NCBI GenBank assembly: GCA_963971535.1
Contig: OZ020589.1
Coordinates: 49,330,192-49,394,191, forward strand
DNA: 64,000 nucleotides
Direction: 5' to 3'
Origin: Notolepis coatsorum
Taxonomy: Eukaryota; Chordata; Actinopteri; Aulopiformes; Paralepididae
The notes beneath the pieces were generated by a model that was not told where the DNA came from, did no database searches, and saw only the letters and a program-made list of their open reading frames with translations. This document shows positions 1-9,964 of this stretch, one piece after another. Both the position numbers and the translations under genes were made by a program. Position 1 is the first letter of the stretch, and each line of letters starts with the position of its first letter.

Positions 1-295
1 ACATTCAAACTGTGAAAATTATGATCATGTTTTTGTAAGCTAATATATAGTATGAACTTGTTATATTGAGTTGTAAGTTATTCTGGTATATGTTTCATGG
101 AGGTCTAAACGTTGTATTTTTTCCCTTGCCTTTCAGGTAGCAAGTGCTGCTGGGAAATATTCAAATGAGCCAAACAGTAAGCTGATTATTTTTAAATATA
201 AAAACACATTTGTGAGATGGGACTGTATCGTTGAGACCAGAACATAGTTTATTAATCTGTTTCCACAGAGCTCAGTTTTTTCTCATAGTTCCAAT

Positions 296-1624
296 ATGGT
301 AGTCTGGCAGTGTAAATTGTGTGCAGCTTCTTTGACTTCTAGAATACAGTTATTTAAACACTACAGACTGCAACACAGCCACTTTTCCAGAGTCAGTCCT
401 CTTCCATGCCTCCATACTGATTGTATCTGTAAATTTAATACGCTAAATGCATTAAGTACTCATTTGTCAAGATATCATACTGCACAACTTAGCAGTAGAC
501 CAGAACAGAGTCTGAGCCCTGTGGTAATAAAATGCCCTTTGTGCGCATTTCGGGAACCCTTTTCTGAATCAATTTTCTTAAGTCATCTCAGAAAGCATTT
601 AAAAAATAATGAAACAGTGACATGCCCATATAAGGATTGTAGCTATAGCACAAATGTTTACTCTTCATTCAATTGCCATAAAAACAGAGTACACCAATTA
701 AGTCTTGCATCAGACTTAAAAGCTGTCGTTGTTGAGGATCCCCAAGACAGGATTTCTGAGGTCACTAGTGATTTGCATGAAGAATGTCCAGGCCAGAGCA
801 TAGAAGTGGTGGATGATGATGATCAATGTGACACTGACAATCTAAGAAATCAACTTAAAATGAACCTATCTTCCTTGTTCCTAAAGATGCAGGCTATCCT
901 CCATGTCTCAAACACAGATATTCAAGAAATAGTAGACCACTTGAATCAGGTCTTCTCCTTATCTCAGCCATTGATCAAGGAGTCAGTTAATGACATATTG
1001 CAGAGAAATGGTCACAATATTGCAGAACCTACACTGGATGAAGTTGTTGGCGCTGTCATGAACTGCAATGTTCTGTCTACATCTACCTCTGAAGGTGCAG
1101 AGTTGTGTTCAACCAAGCGCAGAAAAAGCTTTATGGAGCGCAACTATCCATGTGTAATGCCAGTAGAGTATCAGTTGGAGCAACCAGGACATACCAGCAT
1201 GTATGTTCCCATCCTTTCAATGATTCAAGAGTTGTTTAAAAACACAGACATCCTTGACAAGATTACAGAACCAAATACTACATCTGGTCAATATGTGTCA
1301 TGCTCTGATGGCTCCCATTTCCTTGAAAATGAGTTACTGTCAACAGGGAATCTCATCCTACCACTTCAGCTATATATAGATGATCTGGAAATTGCCAATC
1401 CGCTTGGCACATCACGTAAAATTCACAAACTTTGTGCTATATATTGGGTCCTTGCCAATGTGCCACCAAAATACCGATCAGCATTACACGCTATACAGCT
1501 GGCAATGCTGGTAAAAGTGACAGACCTCCGTAGGTATGGATATGCAGCTGTACTTGCTCCAAAAGTACTTCACTTTAGAGTATTTGAACAAAAAGATTGC
1601 ATCATTCCCGTATCAGCACGCTGA
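296..1624 (+). CDS. C2H2-finger / transposase-like protein, N-terminal part
   Basis: The 442-codon frame starts with a run of C2H2-like fingers: CKLC..H..H at residues 6-27, then CLHTDC, CPLC and CPYKDC units to about residue 135. A spacer and an alpha-helical region follow. The last well-formed part (residues about 355-425, including the motifs NPLGTSRKIHKL and RRYGYAAVLAP) resembles the multicopy fish proteins that join fingers to a transposase-like core. I know this family from fish genomes but cannot give it a firm name; a TNP2/CACTA-like or KDZ-like origin is possible. The frame runs out into an unrelated tail at about 1570-1624 while the rest of the protein continues in another frame. 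An internal segment is therefore missing at this point (see the inverted copy at 7490-7800). Probably a damaged multicopy gene. Confidence 0.6.
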   Translation: MVVWQCKLCAASLTSRIQLFKHYRLQHSHFSRVSPLPCLHTDCICKFNTLNALSTHLSRYHTAQLSSRPEQSLSPVVIKCPLCAFREPFSESIFLSHLRKHLKNNETVTCPYKDCSYSTNVYSSFNCHKNRVHQLSLASDLKAVVVEDPQDRISEVTSDLHEECPGQSIEVVDDDDQCDTDNLRNQLKMNLSSLFLKMQAILHVSNTDIQEIVDHLNQVFSLSQPLIKESVNDILQRNGHNIAEPTLDEVVGAVMNCNVLSTSTSEGAELCSTKRRKSFMERNYPCVMPVEYQLEQPGHTSMYVPILSMIQELFKNTDILDKITEPNTTSGQYVSCSDGSHFLENELLSTGNLILPLQLYIDDLEIANPLGTSRKIHKLCAIYWVLANVPPKYRSALHAIQLAMLVKVTDLRRYGYAAVLAPKVLHFRVFEQKDCIIPVSAR

Positions 1625-2537
1625 TAAAGTGGATAGACCTCACCCAATTCCCCAAACATTTGTTTCTCGAGGAACAATAGGAGGCAATGGGCATGAAAAT
1701 GCCACTCTGCTCCGACTGCTTCCATTACTTGTAGGCAGTGTAGTACCAGTGGGTGATGCAGCATGGGCAGTTTTGATGGAGCTGAAAGAGGTGCTAGAGT
1801 TAGCATTGTGCCCATCATATACTGATGAAACCTTAGACTATTTTCAGTGCAAAATCAGTGATCATAGACAGGTACTATTAGAGGTTTTCCCTGCAGTTAA
1901 ACTCCGTCCTAAACATCACTATGTGGAGCATTATCCCGCTCTAGTTAAGTGCTTTGGACCCCTGCTGCATGTTTGGACCATGCGATTTGAGGCCAAGCAC
2001 CGCTTTTTCAAAAGAGTGGTGCATGACACTCAAAACTTCAAAAATATCTTGAAGACGATGGCAATCAGACACCAACACATGATGGCATATCATCTTGCTT
2101 CACCATCATATTTCAAGCCAAAAATCCAGGCATCCAGGGTTGACTCTGTTCTGGTTTCATCTCTACCAGCAGTAGCTCAGGTACACATTAGAGGACACAC
2201 AGTTAGTGACACAATCTACCAGACATCAAAGGTAACCATTGATGGCACAGACTATGTCTGTGGAATGTTTCTCTCCGTCAGAGTCAGTGGTGGACTGTCT
2301 ACATTTAGCCAAATAGAACAGATCTACCTTGTGAATAACGAGGTTTCTTTTCTGTGTCGAGACTATGACTCCTGGTATATAGAACATCTTAGGTCCTATG
2401 AGCTGTCAACCACACAACCACATCTGTCCATCTACCTACAGTCTGGTCTCAATGATACAGTCCCACTCTCAGCATACAAGATCGATGGTCTGCTGCTGCT
2501 GACTCCCAAGCGATTCATTCAAGTGAAACGGAACTGA
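1536..2537 (+). pseudogene. C-terminal part of the finger/transposase-like gene, shifted frame
   Basis: The frame overlaps the preceding ORF by 89 bases, but only the part from about 1606 onward looks authentic. It contains motifs RPKHHYVEHYP and MRFEAKHRFFK, typical of the C-terminal half of transposase-like proteins in fish, and ends at TGA 2537 after the motif LLLLTPKRFIQV. Its frame differs from that of 296-1624, and residues that should lie between the two are absent. The simplest reading is an internal deletion near 1570-1605 rather than two genes. If transcribed, it would give two truncated products. The last 110 bases are duplicated at 2720-2836. Confidence 0.55.
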
Positions 2538-2719
2538 GTCCAGCTAATGGTGAATAGTTATTTTATTAATCAATTATTGTGTCTTTATTCACTCGTTGTG
2601 TAATTGACCAGTTTATATTCTGTATAAGTTCATATTCTGTATATGTTAATAATGACGCTTTCTGTGTTGTGTTTATGATTACTCCTTAGGTCCTTGAGCT
2701 GCTGTCTGTCGACCGGACC

Positions 2720-2836
2720 ACATCTGTCCACTGTCCATCTACCTGCAGTCTGGTCACAACGAAACAGTCCCACTCTCAGCATACAAGATCGATGGTCTGC
2801 TGCTGCTGCTGCTGACTCCCAAGCGATTCATTCAAG
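2720..2836 (+). repeat. Tandem duplication of the last coding stretch of the upstream gene
   Basis: This block repeats 2420-2530 with small changes: CCACATCTGTCCA, a shared block CTCAGCATACAAGATCGATG, and a CTG repeat grown from three to five units. It lies just upstream of the ATG of the next gene and could be a second terminal exon or a simple segmental duplication. Confidence 0.75.
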
Positions 2837-2849
2837 TTTCCATAGCACA

Positions 2850-3812
2850 ATGGCAGCTGCCTCCCCACAACCCATGATCCTTCGTGTTGTTGAGCCAGAC
2901 CGGGCTAGAAAATTAAAACTCAGTTCACGACCCGCCTCTGTTGATGCACTGATCACGATTATAAAAGAACAGTTGGAAATAGACCTTGACTTCAGTTTGC
3001 TGTATGAAGATCCAGACTTTGATGGGAAACTTACTTCCCTTGATGACATTACGGAATTGCCACAAAAAGCTGTTGTGCACATTTCACTTTCGCTCGACTC
3101 CAGCTCTCTCGCATCTACTGATATACTTTCAGATATGTCATCTCCAGAACGTCTAAGCAGATGGCCTCCAGGTCCTTTTCCAGTTCCTACATTTGCATTC
3201 GATGTTGAGCTGAAACTTAGAGACGGAAACAACAAATTTGAGAAGAACAAGAGACACCTTAAGTTGACAAGAGACCTAAAGCACGACATCTTAGAAAAGC
3301 TTGCATCTACAATGTATGCTTTCAAGGCTTATCCAAGTGATAAAGAGATAGCAGTGGCTTCTGCGGCTCTTGTCGCCAAACATCCCTGCTTGAAGGAAGC
3401 AGGATCTGAGACCGGCTGCAATGGATGGAAGAACAGCATCAAATTCAAGATGGGCAATTTCAGGAACAAGCTGAGACGGGCAGGATGTGAGGAGGTCACT
3501 GTAAATGCTGGAAAAAGAGGTAGAAGCAATCCTGATGGCGAACCTTCACATTCCAACATTAAAAGACCCAAGCGAGCAGAAGTAAACTTCCTACCCAACT
3601 ATCCCCAAGGAGAGGATTCCTTGAGGCTTGAGCAGTTGAGGCAGACAATTGCTGAAGAAGTCAAGAAGACTGAGAAGAACCTGCCCCTCATTAGAAAGCT
3701 GATGCAGACCACATTTGCCCTGCGCCGACAGACCATAGTGAAGTCCAGCCCACCAGTGAAAGAGCTCATGGACCTCTGGCCTGCTCTCAAAATGGAGTCT
3801 GAGGTAATATAG
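2850..3812 (+). CDS. SAMD3-like multicopy protein, first large exon (PB1-like N-terminus)
   Basis: I chose ATG 2850 (MAAASPQP) because the preceding in-frame codons are the duplicated tail of the upstream gene. The product begins with a PB1/ubiquitin-like fold candidate (MILRVVEP...LLYEDPDFD) at residues 8-80. A low-complexity Ser/Pro stretch, a basic helical domain (about residues 130-220, motif WKNSIKFKMGNFRNKLRRAG) and a nuclear-localisation-like KRPKRAE follow. This is the layout of the multicopy fish proteins usually labelled sterile alpha motif domain-containing protein 3-like; no SAM domain is visible here. The reading frame stops at 3812, but a splice donor (GAG/GTAATA) at about 3804 lets it join the exon at 4105 in the sense expected for the family. 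Function unknown; I suspect a transposon-associated gene. Confidence 0.6.
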   Translation: MAAASPQPMILRVVEPDRARKLKLSSRPASVDALITIIKEQLEIDLDFSLLYEDPDFDGKLTSLDDITELPQKAVVHISLSLDSSSLASTDILSDMSSPERLSRWPPGPFPVPTFAFDVELKLRDGNNKFEKNKRHLKLTRDLKHDILEKLASTMYAFKAYPSDKEIAVASAALVAKHPCLKEAGSETGCNGWKNSIKFKMGNFRNKLRRAGCEEVTVNAGKRGRSNPDGEPSHSNIKRPKRAEVNFLPNYPQGEDSLRLEQLRQTIAEEVKKTEKNLPLIRKLMQTTFALRRQTIVKSSPPVKELMDLWPALKMESEVI

Positions 3813-3949
3813 ATCAGCTCTCTCTTTCCTGTGTTAACATTTGGCACATTCTGTGTGTTTTAAAGTGAAACTTGTGATTCTTAAGCCTGGTTTATATACT
3901 CTAGCGGCGCATCTGCGTGTGTTCTGTGCGCCCCCGCGAGCTAGTCATC

Positions 3950-4030
3950 AGCGACCGATTCCGCAAAGCATGTAATGACATGGTTGACCAGAAATCCCGC
4001 CGTCATGCTCTGAAGCCCAAACCAAACAAA
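3950..4030 (+). other. Possible extra exon in the SAMD3-like gene
   Basis: A short open stretch (motif DRFRKACNDMVDQKSRRHA) ends in a good donor, AAACAAA/GTAAGA, at 4030/4031. The family joins the exons on either side directly, so this may be an alternative or cryptic exon. It is weakly supported. Confidence 0.3.
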
Positions 4031-4104
4031 GTAAGAGATCCACCAAGTTGAAGTGACTAATTGATGTTGATATACTATATTGTCCTGCTGTTTTTAAATA
4101 TAGG

Positions 4105-4270
4105 TGTATGCAGAGTTCCAGCTGATTACCAACCAGAACCTGCCCAACACATTCTACGCTGAGCTTGACCGCCATCTTCCTCGACTGATGACGTTATTCA
4201 GACAGAAGGCGTCCAAAACTGGGAACACAGCAGATGCTTTGGCTCACATTTTAAAAATCCACGATGAACA
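4105..4270 (+). CDS. SAMD3-like gene, internal exon
   Basis: The exon is open, is preceded by a T-rich tract and ATAG acceptor, and ends at CAG/GTGAAT. It encodes motif VYAEFQLITNQNLPNTFYAE and ends in ILKIHDEQ, the conserved helical part of the family. It continues the frame of 2850-3804. Confidence 0.6.
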
Positions 4271-4518
4271 GGTGAATAGATTATTATACATGTCATAGGT
4301 CGAACCTCTGTAACATTGAACAGGTTCAATGATTCAAATGAGCATTTGAATTTTACAATTAGTCCACCATTGTGTTTGCCATTTTTCTGATTGCATTAAA
4401 GATGTGAACATGTTATTTGTGGACATATCTGATTGGACTGTTTAAAATCCGCTTTGTTCAGTAAACATTTCCATATAATACAATTCTTTTTCTTCTTCTT
4501 AATCTTACATCTTAATAG

Positions 4519-4613
4519 GAAATCCATGATGTTCACACCAGGCGTACCACTGTTCTCCATGCCCTGCCTGTGTATCTGCATGAGGAAGTCGCTGGATTTT
4601 TCAAAACCTGCAC
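4519..4613 (+). CDS. SAMD3-like gene, internal exon
   Basis: The acceptor AATAG/GAAATCC is followed by codons for DVHTRRTTVLHALPVYLHEE and FFKTC, a hallmark stretch of the family. A donor (ACA/GTGATT) lies near 4613. It reads in phase with the exon starting at 4900. Confidence 0.55.
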
Positions 4614-4699
4614 AGTGATTCCGAGTAAAAATAATTTACAGTACAACTGTATATTAAGTGAACAGTTAATCAAAATGCTAAGTATCAGTCTTCCTTCCT

Positions 4700-4760
4700 T
4701 CCAGGTTTCCCTTGTGAAAGAGATATTTGATCTCGACGGGACTAACCTGGTTAAATAAAA
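4700..4760 (+). repeat. Short dispersed fish repeat in the intron
   Basis: The text TTGTGAAAGAGATATTTGAT ... CCTGGTTAAATAAAA resembles the end of a very common fish repeat. The match is from memory and the fragment is short. Confidence 0.35.
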
Positions 4761-4899
4761 ATAACCTTCTCACCAAAAAAATTGTTCTAACTAAAATATA
4801 AACAACTTACAAACACAACTCCATATACTTAGCGTTGTGCTGCACTTTGTAGAAACCATGGATTTATTTGTGATTATTATGTCTCTTTCATTCCTTCAG

Positions 4900-5235
4900 G
4901 ACACGTCTGATGAGCCAGAGCTTCAGGGTGTTGCAGTGGCCCTCCTTACTTTCATCAGTGACGACCATGACACAAGTCCAGTTCACTACCAGCCTGTGAC
5001 AATCTCTGTTGTCATTGAAAGTCACATCATGATCAGCCTCCCCAGATTTGGTGATTCCTTCCTGGTAATGTTTGGACTAATCTATGCACTACACCTCAGC
5101 TACCCCAAGGGACTTACCAACACTTTTGAATTCATTCAGAAGATTTTACTAGGTCTAGAAGCTGGTAAACTGTCGCCCAGGTTGCAGACTCTCAAGAATG
5201 ACTTGATGATGCAATCATTTTTTTTTCTTCTGATT
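4900..5235 (+). CDS. SAMD3-like gene, last exon
   Basis: After a CTTTCATTCCTTCAG acceptor the frame encodes DTSDEPELQGVAVALLTFIS, then MFGLIYALHLSYPKGLTNTF and LKNDLM. This is the C-terminal domain of the family and carries no disabling change up to the expected end. The natural stop is lost: the frame runs into a T-rich tract and then into the tail of an inserted SINE (5250-5700), so any product would carry an artificial tail. Part of this exon is repeated at 5795-5955. Confidence 0.55.
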
Positions 5236-5249
5236 TTTCAATGGATTTT

Positions 5250-5700
5250 CTCCCCGTCCCAATTAGTCGTTGTGCCAATCCCCCCCCCCCCCCCCCCCCC
5301 TCCCCTACCTGGTGCTGTATGCATGTTCTCCTACGAGTCGGTATAAGGGCGTCCCGAGTCGATCGCACGCTTCCCCCGAGACATGCGCCGACAGCCAGTG
5401 ACGTCTTTTCACTTGGCAGCGAGGGCTCTCATTGGTGAAGTGTAACGTGTGGGAGGGCACGCTATCTCCACCAAGTCCTGCCCCGCTTAGCAAGCGCCGA
5501 GACCTGACCTGTAGGCGTCGCTGTCCACAACGCCAGATTCCCACCCACCAGCTTCCCCACCCCCTAATACTGCCGAATTGTATTAGTGTGAACGGCCAGC
5601 CAAGCTGGTGACAACGCAGGGAGTTGGATTCGAACACGCGAATCCAGTGTCTCCAGCGTTGGTGACGAACGCAATCTCCGCTACGTCACCTGACCGCTCT
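5250..5700 (-). mobile_element. tRNA-derived SINE, minus strand
   Basis: On the minus strand a tRNA-like head carries a box A at about 5690-5672 (TGACGTAGCGGAGATTGCG) and a box B at 5635-5623 (GTTCGAATCCAAC). The body includes the block shared with the copies at 28195 and 62840 (ACGTTACACTTCACCAATGA, then AAGTGAAAAGACG). The 3' end has GGATTGGCACAACGACTAA. A C-rich run at 5280-5300 interrupts the tail region. The SINE sits directly behind the last SAMD3-like exon. Confidence 0.75.
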
Positions 5701-5794
5701 TGCATTAAACTTTTGAAGGTATTATTTTGACATGACAAGGAAATTAATACCTCACCCCACATCCTTCTTTCAGATGAGTTTCTATTCCTTACTG

Positions 5795-5955
5795 TAATCA
5801 GTGATCATGACACAAGTCCAGTTCACTACCAGCCTGTGACAATCTCTATTGTCATTGAAAGTCATATCATGATCAGCTTCCCCAGATTTGGTGATTCCTT
5901 CCTGTAATGTTTGGACTAATCTATGCACTACCCCAAAGCACTTACCAACACCTCA
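5795..5955 (+). pseudogene. Partial second copy of the last SAMD3-like exon
   Basis: The stretch repeats 4960-5110 (shared GACACAAGTCCAGTTCACTA, CAGATTTGGTGATTCCTTCC) with a 1-bp loss that ends the frame and a short deletion around 5930. It is a broken duplicate on the far side of the SINE. Confidence 0.75.
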
Positions 5956-6180
5956 AAAGTGTGTCTATAGAAACTCATCTGAAATGTCTTGTCATGTCAA
6001 AATAATACCTTCAAAAGTTGCTGTACTACTTTGCAGATGTTCAGCCAATAGGTCCAAACTACTCAATGTACCTTGTTCTTTATTTTTTATGTAATATGTT
6101 TACATTTGAGAGTTTTACAGTTCGAATTTTCTTAACCGTCTATAGCTGGCATTATTGTAATTTCATCCAAGTAAGTTTTA

Positions 6181-6310
6181 GAGTTGAAAGAGTTTATCAG
6201 AATCTCAAAGGCAACATCCAAGTCCCAAACGTTTGTTTCTCGAGGAACAATAGGAGGCAATGAGCATAAATGCCACTCTGCTCTGACTGCTTCCATTGCT
6301 TGTAGGCAGT
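6181..6310 (+). pseudogene. Deleted fragment of the finger/transposase-like gene, plus strand
   Basis: Two pieces of the gene are fused: one encoding VERVYQNLKGNIQ, matching the segment found at 7490-7800 minus, and one matching 1650-1741 (TTTGTTTCTCGAGGAACAAT). The region between them is gone. This third partial copy helps show which internal part is missing from the 296-2537 copy. Confidence 0.65.
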
Positions 6311-6390
6311 GGTAGATTTAGTGTTCTCAGTACAGAGTACAAGGCGATATACCAGGAGCCATAAACGCAACACAGAAGCGTTATTATTAA

Positions 6391-6600
6391 CATATACAGA
6401 ATATGAACTTATACAGAATATGAACTGGTCAATTACACAACTAGAGTGAATAAAGACACAATAATTGATTAATAAAATAACTATTCACCATTAGCTGGAC
6501 TCAGTTCCGTTTCACTTGAATGAATCGCTTGGGAGTCAGCAGCAGCAGACCATCGATCTTGTATGCTGAGAGTGGGACTGTATCCTTGAGACCTTGTAGG
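6391..6600 (-). pseudogene. Inverted fragment: 3' end of the finger/transposase-like gene
   Basis: The reverse complement matches 2455-2660 closely, including the end of the ORF and downstream non-coding sequence (TAATTGATTAATAAAATAAC on the plus strand here). It shares orientation with 7490-7800 and is separated from it by the fold-back element. Confidence 0.85.
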
Positions 6601-6608
6601 CAGTAGTA

Positions 6609-7459
6609 TACTGCCCTGTCGAGGGCTAACCGCAGTAACTTGAAAAAAGTTAAAATTTAGTTATGAGTGAAATTGACCTTGTCAATAAATGTTTTATCTT
6701 GTGACCAAGTTTCAGATGTTAATGTCGCTCAGTTTTGGAGATATGGGGTTTTAAAAACTGCAGTAACTACAAAATCACACTCAAAACCCAGGCAGACCGC
6801 AGTAACTTCCAAACAGTGAAAAATGGCTTTAAAGTGTTTTGACTTGCCATCCAAAATGTGTTATAGGTAAATAGATGATAGTACCCAGATTTAACATGTA
6901 TTAATGAAGTAATCTTTAGGCATACAAAAATATGACACAATTATTTTAATTAACCCCAAAAAAGCAGATATTGCACTCTGCTGCACGATTTCCTTAAATA
7001 ATTATACAGGTAATGTACAGGCAAAGTGCAGTAACTTCAAATGCAATGTTGTTTTCCCTCCAGCTTTCATAACTTAACCTAGCCATTTTGAAAATGAAAT
7101 TTAATACCTGAATATATTGGAATGATGATGATCCAAATAAAATGGCTAGGTGAAGTTATGAAAGCTGGAGGGAAAACAACATTGCATTTGAAGTTACTGC
7201 ACTTTGCCTGTACATTACCTGTATAATTATTTAAGGAAATCGTGCAGCAGAGTGCAGTATCTGCTTTTTTGGGGTTAATTAAAATAACTACGTCATATTT
7301 TTGTATGCCTAAAGATTACTTCATTAATACATGTTAAATCTGGGTACTATCATCTATCTACCTATAACACATTTTGGATGGCAAGTCAAAAAACTTTAAA
7401 GCCATTTTTCTCAGTTTCACTGTTTGGAAGTTACTGCGGTCTGCCTTGACAGGGCAGTA
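6609..7459. mobile_element. Fold-back DNA element (851 bp) with long imperfect inverted arms
   Basis: Arms 6791-7089 and 7139-7445 are near-perfect reverse complements of about 300 nt with a 49-nt loop. The right arm carries one small extra stretch near 7409. The outer ends are a 12-bp inverted repeat, TACTGCCCTGTC at 6609 and GACAGGGCAGTA at 7448. Both ends are flanked by TATA, so the target site is probably TA or TATA. The motif GCAGTAACT occurs four times forward in the left half (6632, 6760, 6799, 7028) and twice inverted in the right half (7192, 7429). There is no coding frame. I cannot assign a superfamily. Confidence 0.85.
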
Positions 7460-7489
7460 TAGTTAGTGTACTGTATAGTGTTCTTAGTA

Positions 7490-7800
7490 CAGAGTACTGT
7501 AGTGTTCTAGTTATCATTCTGCAAACATAGCCTGCTCTAAATGACGGATGGTGCCTCTGACATTCTGACTAACTCTTTCAATGAAAACACCATCTTGTTC
7601 CATGATACATCATGGAGCAAATACATGCAGCTGCATTTCCATATGTAGGTATGTGCACTATTAACAGTATTGCCAGCTGTATAGCATGTAATGTGGATTG
7701 GTATTTTGGTTCCACATTGGCAGGACCCAATATACAGCACAACGTTTGTGAATTTTACATGTGCCAAGCGGATTGACAATTTTCAGATAATCTATACATT
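7490..7800 (-). pseudogene. Inverted fragment: middle of the finger/transposase-like gene
   Basis: The reverse complement matches 1370-1510 (NPLGT..KIHK region) and then continues into sequence absent from the 296-2537 copy. That extra stretch encodes EQDGVFIERVSQNVRGTI, as I remember the family continuing. Small indels break the frame. It belongs with 6391-6600 as one inverted copy. Confidence 0.75.
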
Positions 7801-8560
7801 TTATTCTGTACTGTACATAGATACACTGTGTTATCCCAACGGTCACAATAGTTGCCGTCAACATGTTTGCTCATTCTATGACCACACTATACAAATTTGA
7901 GTAATTCAGCCAGGATGTAAACGGCTCTGGTCATGTGCACTGCACATATTGAGACCCTTTATTATTTCAATATTTGCTGGAAATACATTGATACATCATT
8001 CAGTAACATTTTCAGAGCCTTATAACAAACATTATTACACTATTGTGACCAGAGGGATTAAATGTGTAATATACATTACATTGTATGTACATGTTATAAC
8101 ATGCATGTATTTATTTTCTATATATATTTTCTATATATATATATTTTCAATTTTAACATTGCCATAATGTTGGAGAGGGCAACACAATGTTTTTGTAAGA
8201 TAAATAGATGTATACTCTTTGAATAGAAATAAATATAAAGAGTTTGAAGTTGTAACACAATGTTTTTGTAAGATAAATAGTTTCGATGAAGAACAAAACC
8301 TCCTAAATGCATACAAAAAAAGGGGAAAACTTCATATCTGCACTTTGCAAGGCACTAATACCTGGTCGGTATTGTTAACATATATAGTCCAAAAACAGTG
8401 TACGGTGTTTACAGTGTTATTGTACATTGCTAACATACAGATTATATATGTATACTCTTTTATACTCTTTGAATAGAAAAAAATAAAAGAGTTGTTTGAA
8501 GTTGATATAATGTGCTTGTGTAGTTATTTTTCTGTTAACTTTTTCACATGGATTTTAAAA
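7801..8560. other. AT-rich spacer with a local duplication
   Basis: No gene is visible. A short block (AACACAATGTTTTTGTAAGA) occurs at about 8191 and 8255, and TATACTCTTTGAATAGAAA recurs at about 8212 and 8460. Confidence 0.5.
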
Positions 8561-8564
8561 CTGA

Positions 8565-9700
8565 ACCTTAAGTTATAGTAACTGCAAATATTTGAGTTGA
8601 TTAACTTAGAAATTTGAGTTGATTAACTTAAAAGAAATGAGGCATGGGATGGCCTCAATGTCGTTGAGTTCTGTTAACTTAATCACATGGATTTAAGGTT
8701 GAACCTTAAGTCACAGTAACTGAACATATTTGAGTTGCCTCCACTTGAGAACCTTAAGTCACAGTAACTGAACATATTTGAACTGCCTTAACTGAGAACT
8801 GTAAGTCACAGTAACTGAACATATTTGAGTTGACACCACTTGAGAACCTTAAGTCACAGTAACTGAATATATTTGCATTGCCTTAACTGAGAACTGTAAG
8901 TCACAGTAACTGAACATATTTGAGTTGACACCACTTTAGAACCTTAAGTCACAGTAACTGAACATATTTGAACTGCCTTAACTGAGAACTGTAAGTCACA
9001 GTAACTGAACATATTTGAGTTGACACCACTTGAGAACCTTAAGTCACAGTAACTGAACATATTTGAACTGCCTTAACTGAGAACTGTAAGTCACAGTAAC
9101 TGAACATATTTGAGTTGACACCACTTGAGAACCTTAAGTCACAGTAACTGAATATATTTGCATTGCCTTAACTGAGAACTGTAAGTCACAGTAACTGAAC
9201 ATATTTGAGTTGACACCACTTGAGAACCTTAAGTCACAGTAACTGAACATATTTGAACTGCCTTAACTGAGAACTGTAAGTCACAGTAACTGAACATATT
9301 TGAGTTGACACCACTTGAGAACCTTAAGTCACAGTAACTGAATATATTTGAATTGCCTTAACTGAGAACTGTAAGTCACAGTAACTGAACATATTTGAGT
9401 TGACACCACTTGAGAACCTTAAGTCACAGTAACTGAATATATTTGAATTGCCTTAACTGAGAACTGTAAGTCACAGTAACTGAACATATTTGAGTTGACT
9501 CCACTTGAGAACTGTAAGTCAGAATAACTGACCATATTTGATTTGACTTAACTGAGAACCTTAAGTCACAGTAACAGACCATATTTGAGTTGCCTTAACT
9601 GAGAATTGTAAGTCTTAGCCAACTGAAAACATTTGAGTTTATCAACTTAAAATTTTTTTGGCCATGTATGGCCTCAATTTTTTTAAGTTCTGGAAACTTA
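8565..9700. repeat. Dimeric 47/48-bp minisatellite within a non-autonomous element
   Basis: From about 8745 to 9640 two alternating subunits of 47 and 48 bp repeat about ten times. Both share AAGTCACAGTAACTGAACAT. One ends in GAACTGCCTTAACTGA and the other in GAGTTGACACCACTTGA. The flanks on both sides carry related text (GAGTTGATTAACTTA and GGCCTCAAT at 8605-8665; GAGTTTATCAACTTA and GGCCTCAAT at 9630-9680), so the array looks like the internal repeat of a dispersed element. Confidence 0.85.
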
Positions 9701-9790
9701 TTCGGGTTTACAGTGTATGAATCTCAGGGAATGTATTCCCAGTGTCAGAAATACTGTGGGCTAGATCCACAAAGAATGGATTGCACGGTG

Positions 9791-9964
9791 CAAGTTGCAC
9801 CCTTACTTACAATTCATTATGAATTGAAAATGGGGGACCCTGATGTAAACAAGACGAAAGTCTTTCTCTGGCCTGCATCCCCTTAACAATTGTGTGTATT
9901 GAGCCGTACTGTATTGTACCCATTCTGCAATCTGTTAATAACATTTTCATTCAATCAATCAATC
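9791..9964 (+). mobile_element. 5'-truncated LINE tail with 9-bp target-site duplication
   Basis: The segment matches the 3' end of the LINE at 61325-61475 (ATTGAAAATGGGGGACCCTG ... CCCATTCTGCAATCTGTTAA) and ends in an AATC repeat. TGCACGGTG is present at both 9782-9790 and 9965-9973. Confidence 0.85.

Noticed and set aside
9668..9886. 72-codon frame
   Set aside because: Runs from a minisatellite flank into a LINE tail.
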